A stretch of 64,000 nt of DNA from Saccharospirillum sp. GTDB taxonomy: Bacteria; Pseudomonadota; Gammaproteobacteria; Pseudomonadales; Natronospirillaceae. The position numbers and the translations under genes were made by a program. The stretch lies in NCBI GenBank assembly GCA_018402545.1, contig JAGYIL010000001.1:2232001-2296000 (forward strand), in the 5' to 3' direction. This document shows positions 27,577-37,754 of the stretch, in pieces (the stretch's first letter is position 1; each line of letters begins with the position of its first letter). The notes under the pieces are model-generated. The model had not been told where the DNA came from and did not search any database. It saw only the letters and a list, made by a program, of their open reading frames with translations.

Positions 27577-28641
27577 TCATACCATTGCATCGCCTGCGGA
27601 GCCACCGAGAACGATCTCTCCGGAATCGGCCATGCGCCGGGCGATGTTGAGAATTTCCTTTTGCGCCGATTCGACATCGGTCAGACGTACCGGCCCCATG
27701 GCTTCCATATCGTCTTTGAGTATCTCTGCCGCCCGCTTGGACATGTTGCCGAGAATTTTCTCCTGCAGATTCTGGTCGGCTCCGCGCAGGGCAACCTTGA
27801 GGGTGTCGGTGGCGATTTCGCGCAGCAAGGTTTGAATGCCCCGGTCGTCGACTTCGGACAGATTGTCGAACACAAACATAAGATCGGCAATCTCGGTCGC
27901 CAGGTCTTCGTCGACCTCCTTAATGCCGTCCATGATCTCGGCTTCGACGCTGGATTCGAGAAAGTTCATGATCTCCGCCGCCGTCTTCACGCCGCCCAGA
28001 GACTGTGCCTGGGTACCGGCACTGGACGAGAACTGTTTCTCGAGGATGGAGTTCAGTTCCGACAACGCCGCCGGTTGCACCGTCTCCAGTGCCGCCACGC
28101 GCATGATGATATCGAGCCGGACTTTTTCACTGAACTGGGCCAGAATCTCGGATGACTGATCCGGGTCGAGGTAGGCAATCACAATGGCCTGAATCTGGGG
28201 GTGCTCGTTGCGGATAATATCGGCCACGGCCCGGGCTTCCATCCATTTCAGGGTATCCAGACCGGTGGTGTTGCCCCCGAGTAGAATACGGTCGATCAGA
28301 CCCGAGGCTTTGTCGGACCCGAGCGCCTGGGTCAGCATATTGCGAATGTAATCGTTGGCGCCGATGCCGAGACTGGTCTGGCCGCCCACCTCTTCCAGAA
28401 ACAGTCTGACTGACCCTTCCAGTTGCTGCTGACGGACTTCAGACAACCCCGACATCGCCGTACCGACCCGCTGCACCTCCTTGGGCCCAAGATGTTTGAG
28501 CACCTCGGCGGCGTCGGCTTCACCGACACTCATCAGCAGAATGGCGGCCCGGTTGAGCCAGGGAATGCCATCAAGGGCGCGCTCGGCGTCTTCTTTGCTG
28601 TTCTGCCGGGGCACCGGCAGATTCGGGTTTTGTTCAGTCAT
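27577..28641 (-). CDS. fliG: Flagellar motor switch protein FliG
   Basis: 354 residues with all FliG parts: the N-terminal FliF-binding domain (AAILLMSVGEADAAEVLKHLGPKEVQRV), the middle domain with the EHPQ motif (IIRNEHPQIQAIVIAYL), and the C-terminal torque domain (DLMFVFDNLSEVDDRGIQTLLREIATDTLKVALRGAD) with the charged residues that face the stator. The start overlaps the end of fliF by eight bases. FliG is the rotor part that MotCD acts on. Confidence 0.97.
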   Translation of the reverse strand: MTEQNPNLPVPRQNSKEDAERALDGIPWLNRAAILLMSVGEADAAEVLKHLGPKEVQRVGTAMSGLSEVRQQQLEGSVRLFLEEVGGQTSLGIGANDYIRNMLTQALGSDKASGLIDRILLGGNTTGLDTLKWMEARAVADIIRNEHPQIQAIVIAYLDPDQSSEILAQFSEKVRLDIIMRVAALETVQPAALSELNSILEKQFSSSAGTQAQSLGGVKTAAEIMNFLESSVEAEIMDGIKEVDEDLATEIADLMFVFDNLSEVDDRGIQTLLREIATDTLKVALRGADQNLQEKILGNMSKRAAEILKDDMEAMGPVRLTDVESAQKEILNIARRMADSGEIVLGGSAGDAMV

Positions 28642-30409
28642 TGCTCATAATCCAGCGTTTCAGCACCAGCGCGACCCGGCCCGGGTCTTCTGCTATCAAG
28701 CCGCGCAGGGCATCCAGTTGCCGTTCAAAGCTTTCAGATGGACCCGGCAATTGATACTCGTCGACGGTGCTCAGTGTGACTTTGTCGTCGGTAATGGAGT
28801 CTTCGTCCATATCCAATGACGCCAGCATGTCATCGTCCCCATCCTGCTCGGCTTCTCCCCGGTTCATCAGGTTTCTCAGTGCCGGACGCAAAATGCCGAA
28901 CACCAGAATCAGGACGAACAGGCCCGCCAGAATTTGTTTGGCGATATCCCAAAACCAGGGTTGAGTGTACCACTGTGGCGCGTCGACGGTGTCATCAGGC
29001 CCCATGAAACTGGAGTTGATCACGTTAATGCTGTCGCCCCGGGCCGGGTCATAGCCTACTGCATCCTGAACCAGCAAGCGCAACTGTTGCAATTGTTCTT
29101 CAGTCCACGGCTCGCGTGCGGCTTCTCCGGTCTCCGGGTCAGTACGCATTACATCGTCTACTACCACAGCAACGGTCAGGCGGCGTACCCGCCCCTGCTG
29201 GAATTGAGTGTAGCTGAGGGTCCGGTCAACTTCATAATTGCGGGTCGCCTCACTGCGGCTGGAGGTAGGTGGCTGCACCGGCTGGCCTTCTTCATCCAGT
29301 TCTTCGGGCGCTTCGGCCAGGCCCGGCGGCTGATTGTTGAGTGCGCCAGGGATGTCACCCTCGGCTTCGCCGGTTCGTTCTTCGTCGATGGTTTGTTCAC
29401 TGCGCAAGGCGATCAGATCGGGGTTGTACAATTCTTCAGCCTGCTCAACCCGGGTAAAGTCAATGTCGGCCGACACCTCAGCACGAAATTGCTGATTCCC
29501 CACAACCGGGCTAAGAATGGAGTTAATGGCATTGACCATGCGATCTTCAACGCGTTGGGTGTAGGCGAACTGCCGGTCGGTCAATTCTTCGGCGGCGGTC
29601 TGGGTATCGTCAGACAACAGCCGGCCTCGCTGGTCAACAATGGATACATTGGACGGCTGCAGTTCGGGGATCGAACCGGCCACCAGGTTGCGTATGGCGT
29701 TGACAGAATCGCGATCCATTTCGGCACCGGCATACAGGTCGGCAAAGACCGATGCGGTCGGCTGTCGCTGATCACGAACAAAGACGGAACGTTCCGGTAT
29801 AGCCAGGTGAACCCGGGCGGTGCGAACCTGATTGATCGACGAAATGGTACGCGCCAGTTCGCCTTCCAGGCTGCGCAGATAGCGAGTGTTCTCCATGAAC
29901 TGACTGGTGCCAAGCGGCTGATCCTGATCGAGCAACTCATAACCGACGGTCTGGTCATCCGATAACCCTGCCCCGGCAATCGCTAGCCGTGCCTGGTGCA
30001 AATCGCCCTGACGAACCAGAATGACACCACTGGCCGGGTCGATGTCGAAATCGACTGCATTGGCCTGCAATACTTCTATCACATCGGCCGCAGCATAACT
30101 GTTGGTGCTGTTCATCAGCGGCCGGTAGGTTTCTTTCTGCGACCAGAGCACAACCGCCAGGCCCAACGCAATGCTGGCCGCCAGTCCGATCAGCAAGCCG
30201 AACTGACGCATCATGCCCAGCTTGTTGAATCCCAGCACCAGCGGGTGCAAACGGCTGGTTGCAGAGGTGTCGGCTTCAACCATGTCCGAGCGTTCGGTCG
30301 CTGTCATACCGCGACCTTCACCACGCGAGCGGCTTGGCAAAGCACTGTCATCCTGTTGCGATTGGCCGCCCATGGCCGTTCCAGTGGCAGCGGGTACGTT
30401 TTCAGTCAT
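28634..30409 (-). CDS. fliF: Flagellar MS-ring protein FliF
   Basis: 591 residues. Two membrane helices (LLIGLAASIALGLAVVLW near residue 80 and WDIAKQILAGLFVLILVFGIL near 465) flank a periplasmic region with two ring-building motifs (the YRPLMNSTNSYAAADVIEVLQANAVDFDID block and RTARVHLAIPERSVFVRDQRQPTASV). The C-terminal tail binds FliG. Length and layout are normal. FliF oligomerises first and starts basal body assembly. It is preceded by fliE with a gap of about 70 bases. Confidence 0.97.
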   Translation of the reverse strand: MTENVPAATGTAMGGQSQQDDSALPSRSRGEGRGMTATERSDMVEADTSATSRLHPLVLGFNKLGMMRQFGLLIGLAASIALGLAVVLWSQKETYRPLMNSTNSYAAADVIEVLQANAVDFDIDPASGVILVRQGDLHQARLAIAGAGLSDDQTVGYELLDQDQPLGTSQFMENTRYLRSLEGELARTISSINQVRTARVHLAIPERSVFVRDQRQPTASVFADLYAGAEMDRDSVNAIRNLVAGSIPELQPSNVSIVDQRGRLLSDDTQTAAEELTDRQFAYTQRVEDRMVNAINSILSPVVGNQQFRAEVSADIDFTRVEQAEELYNPDLIALRSEQTIDEERTGEAEGDIPGALNNQPPGLAEAPEELDEEGQPVQPPTSSRSEATRNYEVDRTLSYTQFQQGRVRRLTVAVVVDDVMRTDPETGEAAREPWTEEQLQQLRLLVQDAVGYDPARGDSINVINSSFMGPDDTVDAPQWYTQPWFWDIAKQILAGLFVLILVFGILRPALRNLMNRGEAEQDGDDDMLASLDMDEDSITDDKVTLSTVDEYQLPGPSESFERQLDALRGLIAEDPGRVALVLKRWIMSND

Positions 30410-30480
30410 GCTCTATCCTGTTGGTTAGCCTGTCTCCAGTTACCGGAGTCCGTCATCATGCGCCGAGACAACAACGCAAT

Positions 30481-30927
30481 TCAGATCGGCATGTTCATGA
30501 TTTCTTTGTAGGCTTCGACCATCTTGTTGCGCACTTCGGTCATCGCCTGAAAGGAAACACTGGATTTCTGCAAGGCGATCATCACCTCGGGCAAGTCGAC
30601 CGACGGGTCGCCCATCTCATAACGGGTAGCGATGCCACTGGCCGCCTGCTGATTGTCATTCACGGTATCAATGGCCGACTTGAACATGTCGCCAAAAGAA
30701 GGAACGTCTTCACCAGATGGCGTGCTTTGTGAGGCATTGATGCCCTGTGGTGCCAGACTATCCTGCACTTGCCCGGTCGGGTTCGCCTGTTCCCGGGCCT
30801 GCTGCAACTGGCTGGCAAAGCCCGGCCCGTCTGGCCGGTTGGCGGTATTGGCAGGCGGGTTCATCTGCTCGCGAATGGACCGCATCTGGCCCAGAACATT
30901 CTGAATATCGAGACGATGATCGGACAT
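30481..30927 (-). CDS. fliE: Flagellar MS-ring/rod adapter FliE
   Basis: 148 residues. The C-terminal 80 match FliE (FGDMFKSAIDTVNDNQQAASGIATRYEMGDPSVDLPEVMIALQKSSVSFQAMTEVRNKMVEAYKEIMNMPI). The first 65 are Gln/Asn/Pro-rich and less conserved, longer than in E. coli (104 residues). FliE joins the MS ring to the rod and is among the first exported proteins. It is the promoter-proximal gene of the fliEFGHIJ operon, with a sigma-54 site about 130 bases upstream. Confidence 0.95.
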   Translation of the reverse strand: MSDHRLDIQNVLGQMRSIREQMNPPANTANRPDGPGFASQLQQAREQANPTGQVQDSLAPQGINASQSTPSGEDVPSFGDMFKSAIDTVNDNQQAASGIATRYEMGDPSVDLPEVMIALQKSSVSFQAMTEVRNKMVEAYKEIMNMPI

Positions 30928-31055
30928 CTGTATTCCCCTTAAACGCCCCTGCCAATCGGAGCGTCAAAAAAACCGGTGATTCGGGTCGATTCGGGCTCGG
31001 GGCGACAAAATACAGTCGCTTTACACTCGAAATGACCACTGACAAGGGAGACAGA

Positions 31056-31071
31056 GCAAAGGATGGGCCAA
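31056..31071 (-). promoter_or_regulatory. Putative sigma-54 promoter of fliE
   Basis: The minus strand reads TTGGCCCATCCTTTGC, with GG and GC 12 bases apart, matching TGGCAC-N5-TTGC except at one core base. The expected start is near 31045, leaving a leader of about 115 bases before fliE. The stretch 30928-31200 holds no gene that I can support. Confidence 0.75.
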
Positions 31072-31204
31072 TCTTTGCCGCTTGGGGTGGAATACCGACA
31101 AAACGTGGTTATTACTTAGCTTTCGAAGCTCACTAAGTGGCCATGGTACGAATCAGCCACCGGTGTACGCGCACCCCAAGAATTGAGTTATTTAAACGTC
31201 AGAC

Positions 31205-31238
31205 ACAAAAAAGCCGGCTCAATGGCCGGCTATTTTGT
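31205..31238 (-). terminator. Distal intrinsic terminator after tRNA-Pro remnant
   Basis: A 7-bp GC-rich stem (AGCCGGC with GCCGGCT, loop of six) is flanked by A and T runs, so on the minus strand it ends in a U tract. It is a near copy of the terminator at 31330-31360 and follows the decayed tRNA-Pro copy. Confidence 0.8.
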
Positions 31239-31247
31239 GAAGTTTTT

Positions 31248-31309
31248 TGGTCGGGCTTGCAGGATTTGAACCGGCCGGCGTTCCGGCTGCGGCTTGAGCC
31301 ACCCCACGA
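31248..31309 (-). pseudogene. Decayed 3' half of a second tRNA-Pro
   Basis: Positions 31248-31272 repeat the 3' end of tRNA-Pro (CCA, acceptor strand and T arm) with 24 of 25 bases identical. A further match (GCCACCCCA, about 31298) corresponds to the anticodon-arm region but is displaced by 15 extra bases that contain a GCCGG/CCGGC hairpin. The 5' half of a tRNA is missing. It is followed by its own terminator, so it looks like a duplicated tRNA unit that has lost function. Confidence 0.65.
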
Positions 31310-31329
31310 TTTTCCTTTCCTGCAGGCAC

Positions 31330-31360
31330 AAAAAAGCCGACTTCTCAGTCGGCTCTTTTG
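31330..31360 (-). terminator. Intrinsic terminator of tRNA-Pro
   Basis: A 7-bp stem AGCCGAC/GTCGGCT flanked by AAAAA and CTTTTG. On the minus strand the hairpin runs into a U-rich tract ten bases after the tRNA end. Confidence 0.85.
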
Positions 31361-31369
31361 TGGTGTTTT

Positions 31370-31446
31370 TGGTCGGGCATGCAGGATTTGAACCTGCGAC
31401 CCTCGCCACCCCATGACGATGCGCTACCAGACTGCGCTAATGCCCG
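31370..31446 (-). tRNA. tRNA-Pro (anticodon GGG)
   Basis: 77 bases including encoded CCA. The acceptor strands CGGGCAT and ATGCCCG pair fully, and D, anticodon and T arms all fold. The seven-base anticodon loop ATGGGGT gives anticodon GGG (proline, CCC/CCU codons). It lies directly downstream of the merR-type gene, the same order as ihfA-merR-tRNA-Pro in Pseudomonas. Confidence 0.96.
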
Positions 31447-31499
31447 AAAACGTCGCGAATAATACGCTAAGCAGTTGAAAAATCAAACCTTTTTGACGA

Positions 31500-31862
31500 T
31501 TAATCGTCGGAGAGCAACTTCAATACAGCTTCGAGTTCGCGAATCATATCCTGAATCAGGGCCTGATGCTGATGCTGCATGACTTCGCCCTCTTCAGGAT
31601 CGGACAGTTTTTGCCGGGCGCCACCAATGGTAAAGCCATCTTCATAGAGAAGGTGACGAATCTGGCGAATCAGCACGACATCATCCCGCTGGTAATAGCG
31701 ACGGTTACCCCGACGCTTCACCGGACTGAGCTGCGGAAACTCCTGTTCCCAATAACGCAGGACATGTGGTTTGACGGCACACAGTTCACTGACCTCACCA
31801 ATGGTGAAGTATCGCTTCCCTGGGATAGGAGGCAATTCATTATTCTGGCTCGGTTCCAGCAT
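31500..31862 (-). CDS. MerR-family transcriptional regulator
   Basis: 120 residues. The N-terminal winged helix has the MerR signature ([63 protein letters not shown]). A coiled-coil dimer helix follows ([23 protein letters not shown]). There is no cysteine-based effector site of the metal-sensing type and no ligand-binding domain. The start lies inside the last codons of ihfA (23-base overlap). This short MerR protein is a conserved ihfA neighbour in Pseudomonas (PA2737); its targets are unknown to me. Confidence 0.9.
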   Translation of the reverse strand: MLEPSQNNELPPIPGKRYFTIGEVSELCAVKPHVLRYWEQEFPQLSPVKRRGNRRYYQRDDVVLIRQIRHLLYEDGFTIGGARQKLSDPEEGEVMQHQHQALIQDMIRELEAVLKLLSDD

Positions 31863-32142
31863 ATGCCTCGACTTTTACCTTAAGCTTCTGACCGGGACGG
31901 AATGTCACCACCCTGCGCGCTGAAATCGGGATTTCCTCTCCCGTCTTCGGATTCCTGCCAGGGCGCTGACGCTTGTCTCGGAGATCAAAATTGCCGAACC
32001 CCGAGAGCTTAACCTGTTCGTTATGCACTAACGAGTCGCGAATCTCCTCGAAGAAGATTTCGACCATTTCCTTTGCTTCACGTTTGTTAAGGCCTAGCTC
32101 TTCATACAAGCGCTCTGCCATCTCCGCCTTGGTCAGGGCCAT
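31840..32142 (-). CDS. ihfA: Integration host factor subunit alpha
   Basis: 100 residues of the HU/IHF family ([35 protein letters not shown]; the DNA-binding arm [27 protein letters not shown]). The residues and length are those of IhfA; ihfB is encoded separately at 40251. IHF bends DNA and, among other things, helps sigma-54 activators reach promoters such as the flagellar ones in this cluster. It lies two bases after the pheT stop, the classic pheST-ihfA operon. Confidence 0.97.
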   Translation of the reverse strand: MALTKAEMAERLYEELGLNKREAKEMVEIFFEEIRDSLVHNEQVKLSGFGNFDLRDKRQRPGRNPKTGEEIPISARRVVTFRPGQKLKVKVEAYAGTEPE

Positions 32143-32144
32143 TC

Positions 32145-34520
32145 TCAGTTCCTCAGCGCAGCATCGAACCTCGTCTGCAAGGTGTTGATGATCGAATCCA
32201 TCAAACTGTTTACTTCTTCATCAGTAAGAGTGCGTGAAGGATTCTGCCAGGTCAAGCCCAGAGCCACGCTTTTTCGTTGCGAATCAATACCTTTGCCACG
32301 ATAGATATCAAAGAGGGTCAAGCTTTCCAGGTCCTCTCCGGCCATTTCACGAATACTGTTCATCAGGTCTGCAACCGGGGTTTCTTCATCAACAACAACG
32401 GCCAGATCACGGGTACTGCCGGGGTACCGTGACAGGGCTGTAAAGGCTGGCAATTCGGTTTTGACAATCCGATCCAGGCGCAGTTCGAACAAAAAGGTCG
32501 GTTGTCTGATGTCCAGATGACGGGCCAGGCTCGGGTGCAGGGCGCCGATGTAGCCGACCAGCTTACCATTTCGTTCGATGCGGGCGCTCTGGCCCGGGTG
32601 CAAGGCTGTATGACGACCCGGCAGAAAATCGAATTCAACCCCTTTCACCAGCGACAAAACCTGCTCGACATCGCCTTTGACATCAAAAAAGTCGAGCGCT
32701 TCACCGTTTTCATACCAGGCTTCAGGCAGCCGGCTGCCGGTCGCTATGCCGGATACCATGGCAATCTGCTCTGTCCCCTTCGAGGTTTCCCGGAACCGCA
32801 AGCCCGTCTCAAACAGCCGGACCCGGTCTTGCTGGCGTTTCAGGTTATACGTCAGAGCGCGGGCCAGGCCCGGCCACAGGGATACCCGCATCACGGCCAT
32901 ATCGGCAGAAATGGGGTTGGCCAGTTTAATGCCCGCTTCTTTGGGGAACATGGCCTGTTGCAACGCGGGTTCCACGAAGCTGTAGGTAATGGCCTCCTGG
33001 TAGCCAAGCGCGGCCAACCGATCGGCGATGGCTGCGGTGGTGACGCGCTGCTCCGGCTTGCCCCGAGGTCCCAGAGCGGCCTTGGGCTGGGTCACCGGCA
33101 AGCGGTTATAGCCGTAGATACGGGCAATTTCCTCGACCAGATCGGCCTCGATCGCCATGTCAAAACGCCAGCTCGGTGCCACAACCTGCCATTCACCGGC
33201 GGCGGTTTCCTGCACGGCAAAGCCCAGTCCGGTCAGTATCCGCTGAATCTCTTCACCGGCTATTTCCAGCCCCAGCGCCGATTTGACGTGGTCAGCGCGC
33301 AGCGCAATGGTCGCCGGTACCGGTACATTCGCCTGTACTTCATGTACCTGAGTAGGGCCGGGTTCTGCGCCGCAGATATCCACCAGCAAACGGGTGGCTC
33401 GCTCAACGGCGATCTCCTGCAAGGCCGGGTCTACGCCTCGCTCGAAGCGGTGGCTGGCATCGGTATGCAGGCCAAAGCCACGGGCCTTGCCGGCTATTTC
33501 AATGGGTGCAAAGAAGGCGCTTTCCAGAAATACCCGGCGGGTTTCCGGGGAGACACCGCTCTGCTCGCCGCCCATGACACCGGCCATCGCCAGGGGGCCC
33601 GAAGCGTCAGTGATCAGCAGAATGTCGTTACCGAGCGTCAGGGTCTGGCCGTCGAGCAGCTCCAGGGTTTCCTGATCCTGCGCACGGCGCACCGTGATAC
33701 CCTCTTTCAGTCGGTCGAGGTCGAAACCATGCAGTGGCTGACCCAACTCCAGCATTACGTAGTTGGTGACATCAACCACCGGATCGATTGAACGAATGCC
33801 CGAGCGGCGCAACCGCTCAACCATCCACAGTGGCGACTGGGCTGCGACGTTGACATTATTCAGTACCCGCCCTACGTAACGCGGGCACCCTACCGGATCT
33901 TCAAGGGTGACGGGAAAGGTATCCTGATGTGTTGCCGCGACGGGCTCAATCGCCGGTGCAGTTAGGGTAAGATCGTTCAGTACCGCTACTTCGCGAGCCA
34001 GGCCTGCAATGCTCAGGCAATCTGCCCGGTTCGGGGTCAGGTCGATCTCGATGCTCAGATCATCGAGGTTCAGCAGAGTGCGCACATCCTGCCCGACCGG
34101 TGCCGAATCAACCAGCTCAAGAATGCCGTCGTGGTTGTCTGACAAGCCAAGCTCTTTCTCGCTGCACAGCATGCCCTGGCTTTCGACATCCCTTAGTTTG
34201 GCCTTCTTGATCTTAAAGTTGCCCGGCAACACCGCACCGACTTGCGCCAGTGCAACCTTGATTCCAGCGCGGGCATTGGGTGCCCCGCAGACGATCTGCA
34301 CCGATTCTGAACCGGTATCGACGCTGCACACCTGCAGTTTATCGGCATTGGGGTGCGGTTCGCAGGCCGTGATGTGAGCGACGATCACACCGGAAAACGC
34401 TTCGGCTACTGGCTCGGCACCATCGACTTCCAGACCGGCCATGGTGATCTGATCCATCAGTGCCTGTGCACTGAGATCGGGGTTCACCCATTCTCGTAAC
34501 CACTGTTCGCTGATTTTCAT
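32145..34520 (-). CDS. pheT: Phenylalanyl-tRNA synthetase beta subunit
   Basis: 791 residues. It has the N-terminal EMAP-like tRNA-binding domain ([45 protein letters not shown]), the B3/B4 editing domain, B5, the core catalytic-like domain ([15 protein letters not shown]) and the C-terminal anticodon-binding domain ([25 protein letters not shown]). Length and order match the bacterial enzyme. It joins PheS in an alpha2-beta2 tetramer that charges tRNA-Phe. It follows pheS by 41 bases. Confidence 0.98.
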   Translation of the reverse strand: MKISEQWLREWVNPDLSAQALMDQITMAGLEVDGAEPVAEAFSGVIVAHITACEPHPNADKLQVCSVDTGSESVQIVCGAPNARAGIKVALAQVGAVLPGNFKIKKAKLRDVESQGMLCSEKELGLSDNHDGILELVDSAPVGQDVRTLLNLDDLSIEIDLTPNRADCLSIAGLAREVAVLNDLTLTAPAIEPVAATHQDTFPVTLEDPVGCPRYVGRVLNNVNVAAQSPLWMVERLRRSGIRSIDPVVDVTNYVMLELGQPLHGFDLDRLKEGITVRRAQDQETLELLDGQTLTLGNDILLITDASGPLAMAGVMGGEQSGVSPETRRVFLESAFFAPIEIAGKARGFGLHTDASHRFERGVDPALQEIAVERATRLLVDICGAEPGPTQVHEVQANVPVPATIALRADHVKSALGLEIAGEEIQRILTGLGFAVQETAAGEWQVVAPSWRFDMAIEADLVEEIARIYGYNRLPVTQPKAALGPRGKPEQRVTTAAIADRLAALGYQEAITYSFVEPALQQAMFPKEAGIKLANPISADMAVMRVSLWPGLARALTYNLKRQQDRVRLFETGLRFRETSKGTEQIAMVSGIATGSRLPEAWYENGEALDFFDVKGDVEQVLSLVKGVEFDFLPGRHTALHPGQSARIERNGKLVGYIGALHPSLARHLDIRQPTFLFELRLDRIVKTELPAFTALSRYPGSTRDLAVVVDEETPVADLMNSIREMAGEDLESLTLFDIYRGKGIDSQRKSVALGLTWQNPSRTLTDEEVNSLMDSIINTLQTRFDAALRN

Positions 34521-34561
34521 AAACTGTTAACCATCCTGACTTTTTGACGGGCCACCGGGGT

Positions 34562-35620
<1,059 letters not shown>

Positions 35621-35622
35621 TT

Positions 35623-35650
35623 ACTATAAAGATGAGATTAAAATAAGCAA
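35623..35650 (-). promoter_or_regulatory. Putative sigma-70 promoter of pheST-ihfA
   Basis: On the minus strand TTGCTT (35650-35645) and TATAGT (35628-35623) are 16 bases apart. The transcript would start near 35616 and begin with a small AGGCT/AGCCT hairpin. Confidence 0.65.
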
Positions 35651-35651
35651 C

Positions 35652-35715
35652 TGAAAAACAAGGCTTTTTAGGCCTGAAGCACAGATATACCGGGGTGCCT
35701 AAAGGCGACCTGGCA
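35652..35715 (-). terminator. Terminator region after pyrI
   Basis: On the minus strand two hairpins follow the pyrI stop. The first is a large CCGGGG...CCCCGG stem (about 35685-35720). The second is a smaller AGGC/GCCT stem followed by TGTTTTT (about 35655-35675). The second has the U tract expected of an intrinsic terminator. Confidence 0.6.
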
Positions 35716-35723
35716 ACCCCGGC

Positions 35724-36200
35724 TCAGAGGCTGCCCTGCTCAATAAACAAGCTGTCGGCAAAGGCACGTTCACAATAGTGACACTTCAACTTAACGGCCT
35801 CACCGGCGACCAACACACTGAAGCGGGTATCGACCGGTTCATTGTGCGTAATACAATTGGTATTGGGGCACGCAAAGACACCGACAAAGCGCTCTGGCAG
35901 ACCAATCGGAAATTTTCGAACGACCCGGTAATCCTCAATGATGTTGACGGTCGCCCGGGGGGCAAACAGGGCCATCTCGGCCGCATCGCTCTCGGTAAAG
36001 CGCCATTCGTCAATCTTGATCAGATCTTTCAGGCCACCCCCATGACTGGGCAGGTTCAAGCCGACAGTCAGGCGAACCTCAGCATTCTTCAGCTGTAACC
36101 GCCCAATAATCGTAAGCCCCTTTCCGGCCGGGATATGATCGATCACCGTGCCGGACTGAATGGCCTCTACCAGCATTTTGCCCCGGTTCATCGCAGACAT
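35724..36200 (-). CDS. pyrI: Aspartate carbamoyltransferase regulatory chain
   Basis: 158 residues from the ATG at 36200, which has GGAGG eight bases upstream and begins one base after the pyrB stop. The N-terminal allosteric domain (VEAIQSGTVIDHIPAGKGLTIIGRL) binds ATP and CTP. The C-terminal domain holds the zinc site C-x4-C (CPNTNC) and C-x2-C (CHYC). It makes the dodecameric, feedback-controlled enzyme with PyrB. Many Pseudomonas lack pyrI and use a PyrB-DHO complex instead, so its presence separates this organism from them. Confidence 0.97.
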   Translation of the reverse strand: MSAMNRGKMLVEAIQSGTVIDHIPAGKGLTIIGRLQLKNAEVRLTVGLNLPSHGGGLKDLIKIDEWRFTESDAAEMALFAPRATVNIIEDYRVVRKFPIGLPERFVGVFACPNTNCITHNEPVDTRFSVLVAGEAVKLKCHYCERAFADSLFIEQGSL

Positions 36201-36201
36201 T

Positions 36202-37146
36202 TCACCGACCTCCCGGAAATGGCAATTCAATGGCTTCGTTCATGACACCGGACAACAGTGCCTGGCGCGCATAAACGCCGTTTTCGGCTTGCTGGAAATA
36301 GTAGGCAAAGGGCGTCCGGTCGACACTGGGGTGTATTTCATCAACTCTGGGCAGAGGGTGCATGACCCGCAGGTTGGGACGTGCGTGACTCAGCATATCG
36401 GCCTTGAGAATAAACTGAGAGGCAATATGGGTGTATTCGGTTGGATCCAGACGTTCCTTTTGCACCCGGGTCATGTACAGCACATCCACCATGGGAATCA
36501 CTTCTTCCAGCGATTCGACGCGGCTGAAGCGAATGCCCATCGCCGTCAGATTGTCTTCAATGTAAGCTGGCATCGCCAGTGCATCGGGCGATACAAAATA
36601 AAAGGTGGGGTTGAAATGCCCAAGTGCCTGAGCCAGTGAATGCACGGTTCGGCCGTACTTGAGGTCACCGACCAGGGCCACCGAGAGACCATCGAGCCGG
36701 CCCTGGCATTCTGCGATCGAGACCAGATCGAGCAAGGTTTGGGTTGGGTGCTGGTTTGCGCCATCGCCACCATTGATGACCGGCACACCAGCCACTTCGG
36801 CCGCCAGCCGGGCCGACCCTTCCTGTGGGTGCCGCATGATGATGGCATCGGCATAGGAGGCAATCATTTGAATGCTGTCGGAGAGGGTCTCGCCTTTTTT
36901 GGCCGAGGTATTACCGCTGTCGGAAAAGCCGATCAACGTGCCGCCCAGGCGCTGCACCGCCGTTTCAAATGACAACCGTGTGCGAGTGGAGGCTTCAAAA
37001 AAACAGCTGGCGATCAGTCGGTCTTTCAGCAATGGCAACGGGCCGGAGTGTTTGAGCTCAGCCGAACGATTAACGATAAATTCGAGGTCGGTGCGTGACA
37101 GATCTCCGATGGAAATCACGTCTCGACGATACAGAGGGTTACTCAT
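36202..37146 (-). CDS. pyrB: Aspartate carbamoyltransferase catalytic chain
   Basis: 314 residues from the ATG at 37146. Carbamoyl phosphate sites are clear: [21 protein letters not shown] (STRTR), [23 protein letters not shown] (HPTQ) and [10 protein letters not shown]. It makes carbamoyl-aspartate, the committed step of pyrimidine synthesis. It is of the short PyrBI type, unlike the longer Pseudomonas PyrB. A TTG four codons upstream is a less likely start. It is the first gene of pyrBI. Confidence 0.97.
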   Translation of the reverse strand: MSNPLYRRDVISIGDLSRTDLEFIVNRSAELKHSGPLPLLKDRLIASCFFEASTRTRLSFETAVQRLGGTLIGFSDSGNTSAKKGETLSDSIQMIASYADAIIMRHPQEGSARLAAEVAGVPVINGGDGANQHPTQTLLDLVSIAECQGRLDGLSVALVGDLKYGRTVHSLAQALGHFNPTFYFVSPDALAMPAYIEDNLTAMGIRFSRVESLEEVIPMVDVLYMTRVQKERLDPTEYTHIASQFILKADMLSHARPNLRVMHPLPRVDEIHPSVDRTPFAYYFQQAENGVYARQALLSGVMNEAIELPFPGGR

Positions 37147-37172
37147 GAACCTGCCCAAGCAAGATTTGGCGC

Positions 37173-37200
37173 ATTATAAAGCAAGGGAGCCTCTGAACAA
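37173..37200 (-). promoter_or_regulatory. Putative sigma-70 promoter of pyrBI
   Basis: On the minus strand TTGTTC (37200-37195) and a perfect TATAAT (37178-37173) are 16 bases apart. The start would fall near 37166, only about 20 bases before pyrB, so there is no room for an E. coli-type leader peptide and attenuator. The rest of the 290-base divergent gap to 37436 carries a GTATAC-rich stretch and probably the comEA promoter, which I cannot place. Confidence 0.7.
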
Positions 37201-37436
37201 CTCCCGCCCGCATCTTATTCCACAGTGTACCTTCTCCAACCCCGACGAAAGCAGCCTGCGAAAGCTTGTGATCGACTTCACAACAGTGTTCGGAAGGTGT
37301 AATCAGACGCCACCCGGGGTATACCCACGGTATACTTGAACATTGGTTGTTTTTTCTGATCGGATAGCTTGCTACTTTTTGTCTTGCCCGCTGTAACGGC
37401 ACCACAAAAACGACCAACAACCGATAAGGAAAGACG

Positions 37437-37754
37437 ATGTTGAAAAAAGGAATCATCACCCTGGGACTGGCCTTTAGCTGCCTACTGCCATTGGCACACG
37501 CCGAGGAAGCGCCCACTGAAACAGCCGCCGCAGAATCCGTAGTACTGCACGTTGACATCAACAATGACTCTGCCGAAAAACTGGCCGATCTGCTGGACGG
37601 CGTCGGCCTGGTAAGAGCCGAAGCCATTGTTGCCTACCGCGATGAATTCGGCCCCTTTATTGCCCCTGAAGACCTGATGAACGTACAGGGCATTGGGCCG
37701 GCCACGCTCGAGAAGAACCGTGATCGCATTCAAGTAGGCATGACCGACGAATAA
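37437..37754 (+). CDS. comEA: ComEA-like helix-hairpin-helix protein, periplasmic
   Basis: 105 residues: a signal peptide (MLKKGIITLGLAFSCLLPLAHA) with likely cleavage after residue 22, a short linker, then a helix-hairpin-helix DNA-binding domain (VDINNDSAEKLADLLDGVGLVRAEAIVAYRDEFGPF...LMNVQGIGPATLEKNRDRI). This matches the short ComEA family, which binds DNA in the periplasm during uptake; in many gammaproteobacteria its role in competence is unproven. AAGGA lies upstream of the ATG. It is the only plus-strand gene between pyrB and mtaD, and the CsrB-like RNA follows it at once. Confidence 0.9.
   Translation: MLKKGIITLGLAFSCLLPLAHAEEAPTETAAAESVVLHVDINNDSAEKLADLLDGVGLVRAEAIVAYRDEFGPFIAPEDLMNVQGIGPATLEKNRDRIQVGMTDE

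Noticed and set aside
31205-31446. Genomic island or prophage attached at tRNA-Pro
   Set aside because: The direct repeat of the tRNA 3' end spans only about 120 bases and encloses no integrase or foreign genes.
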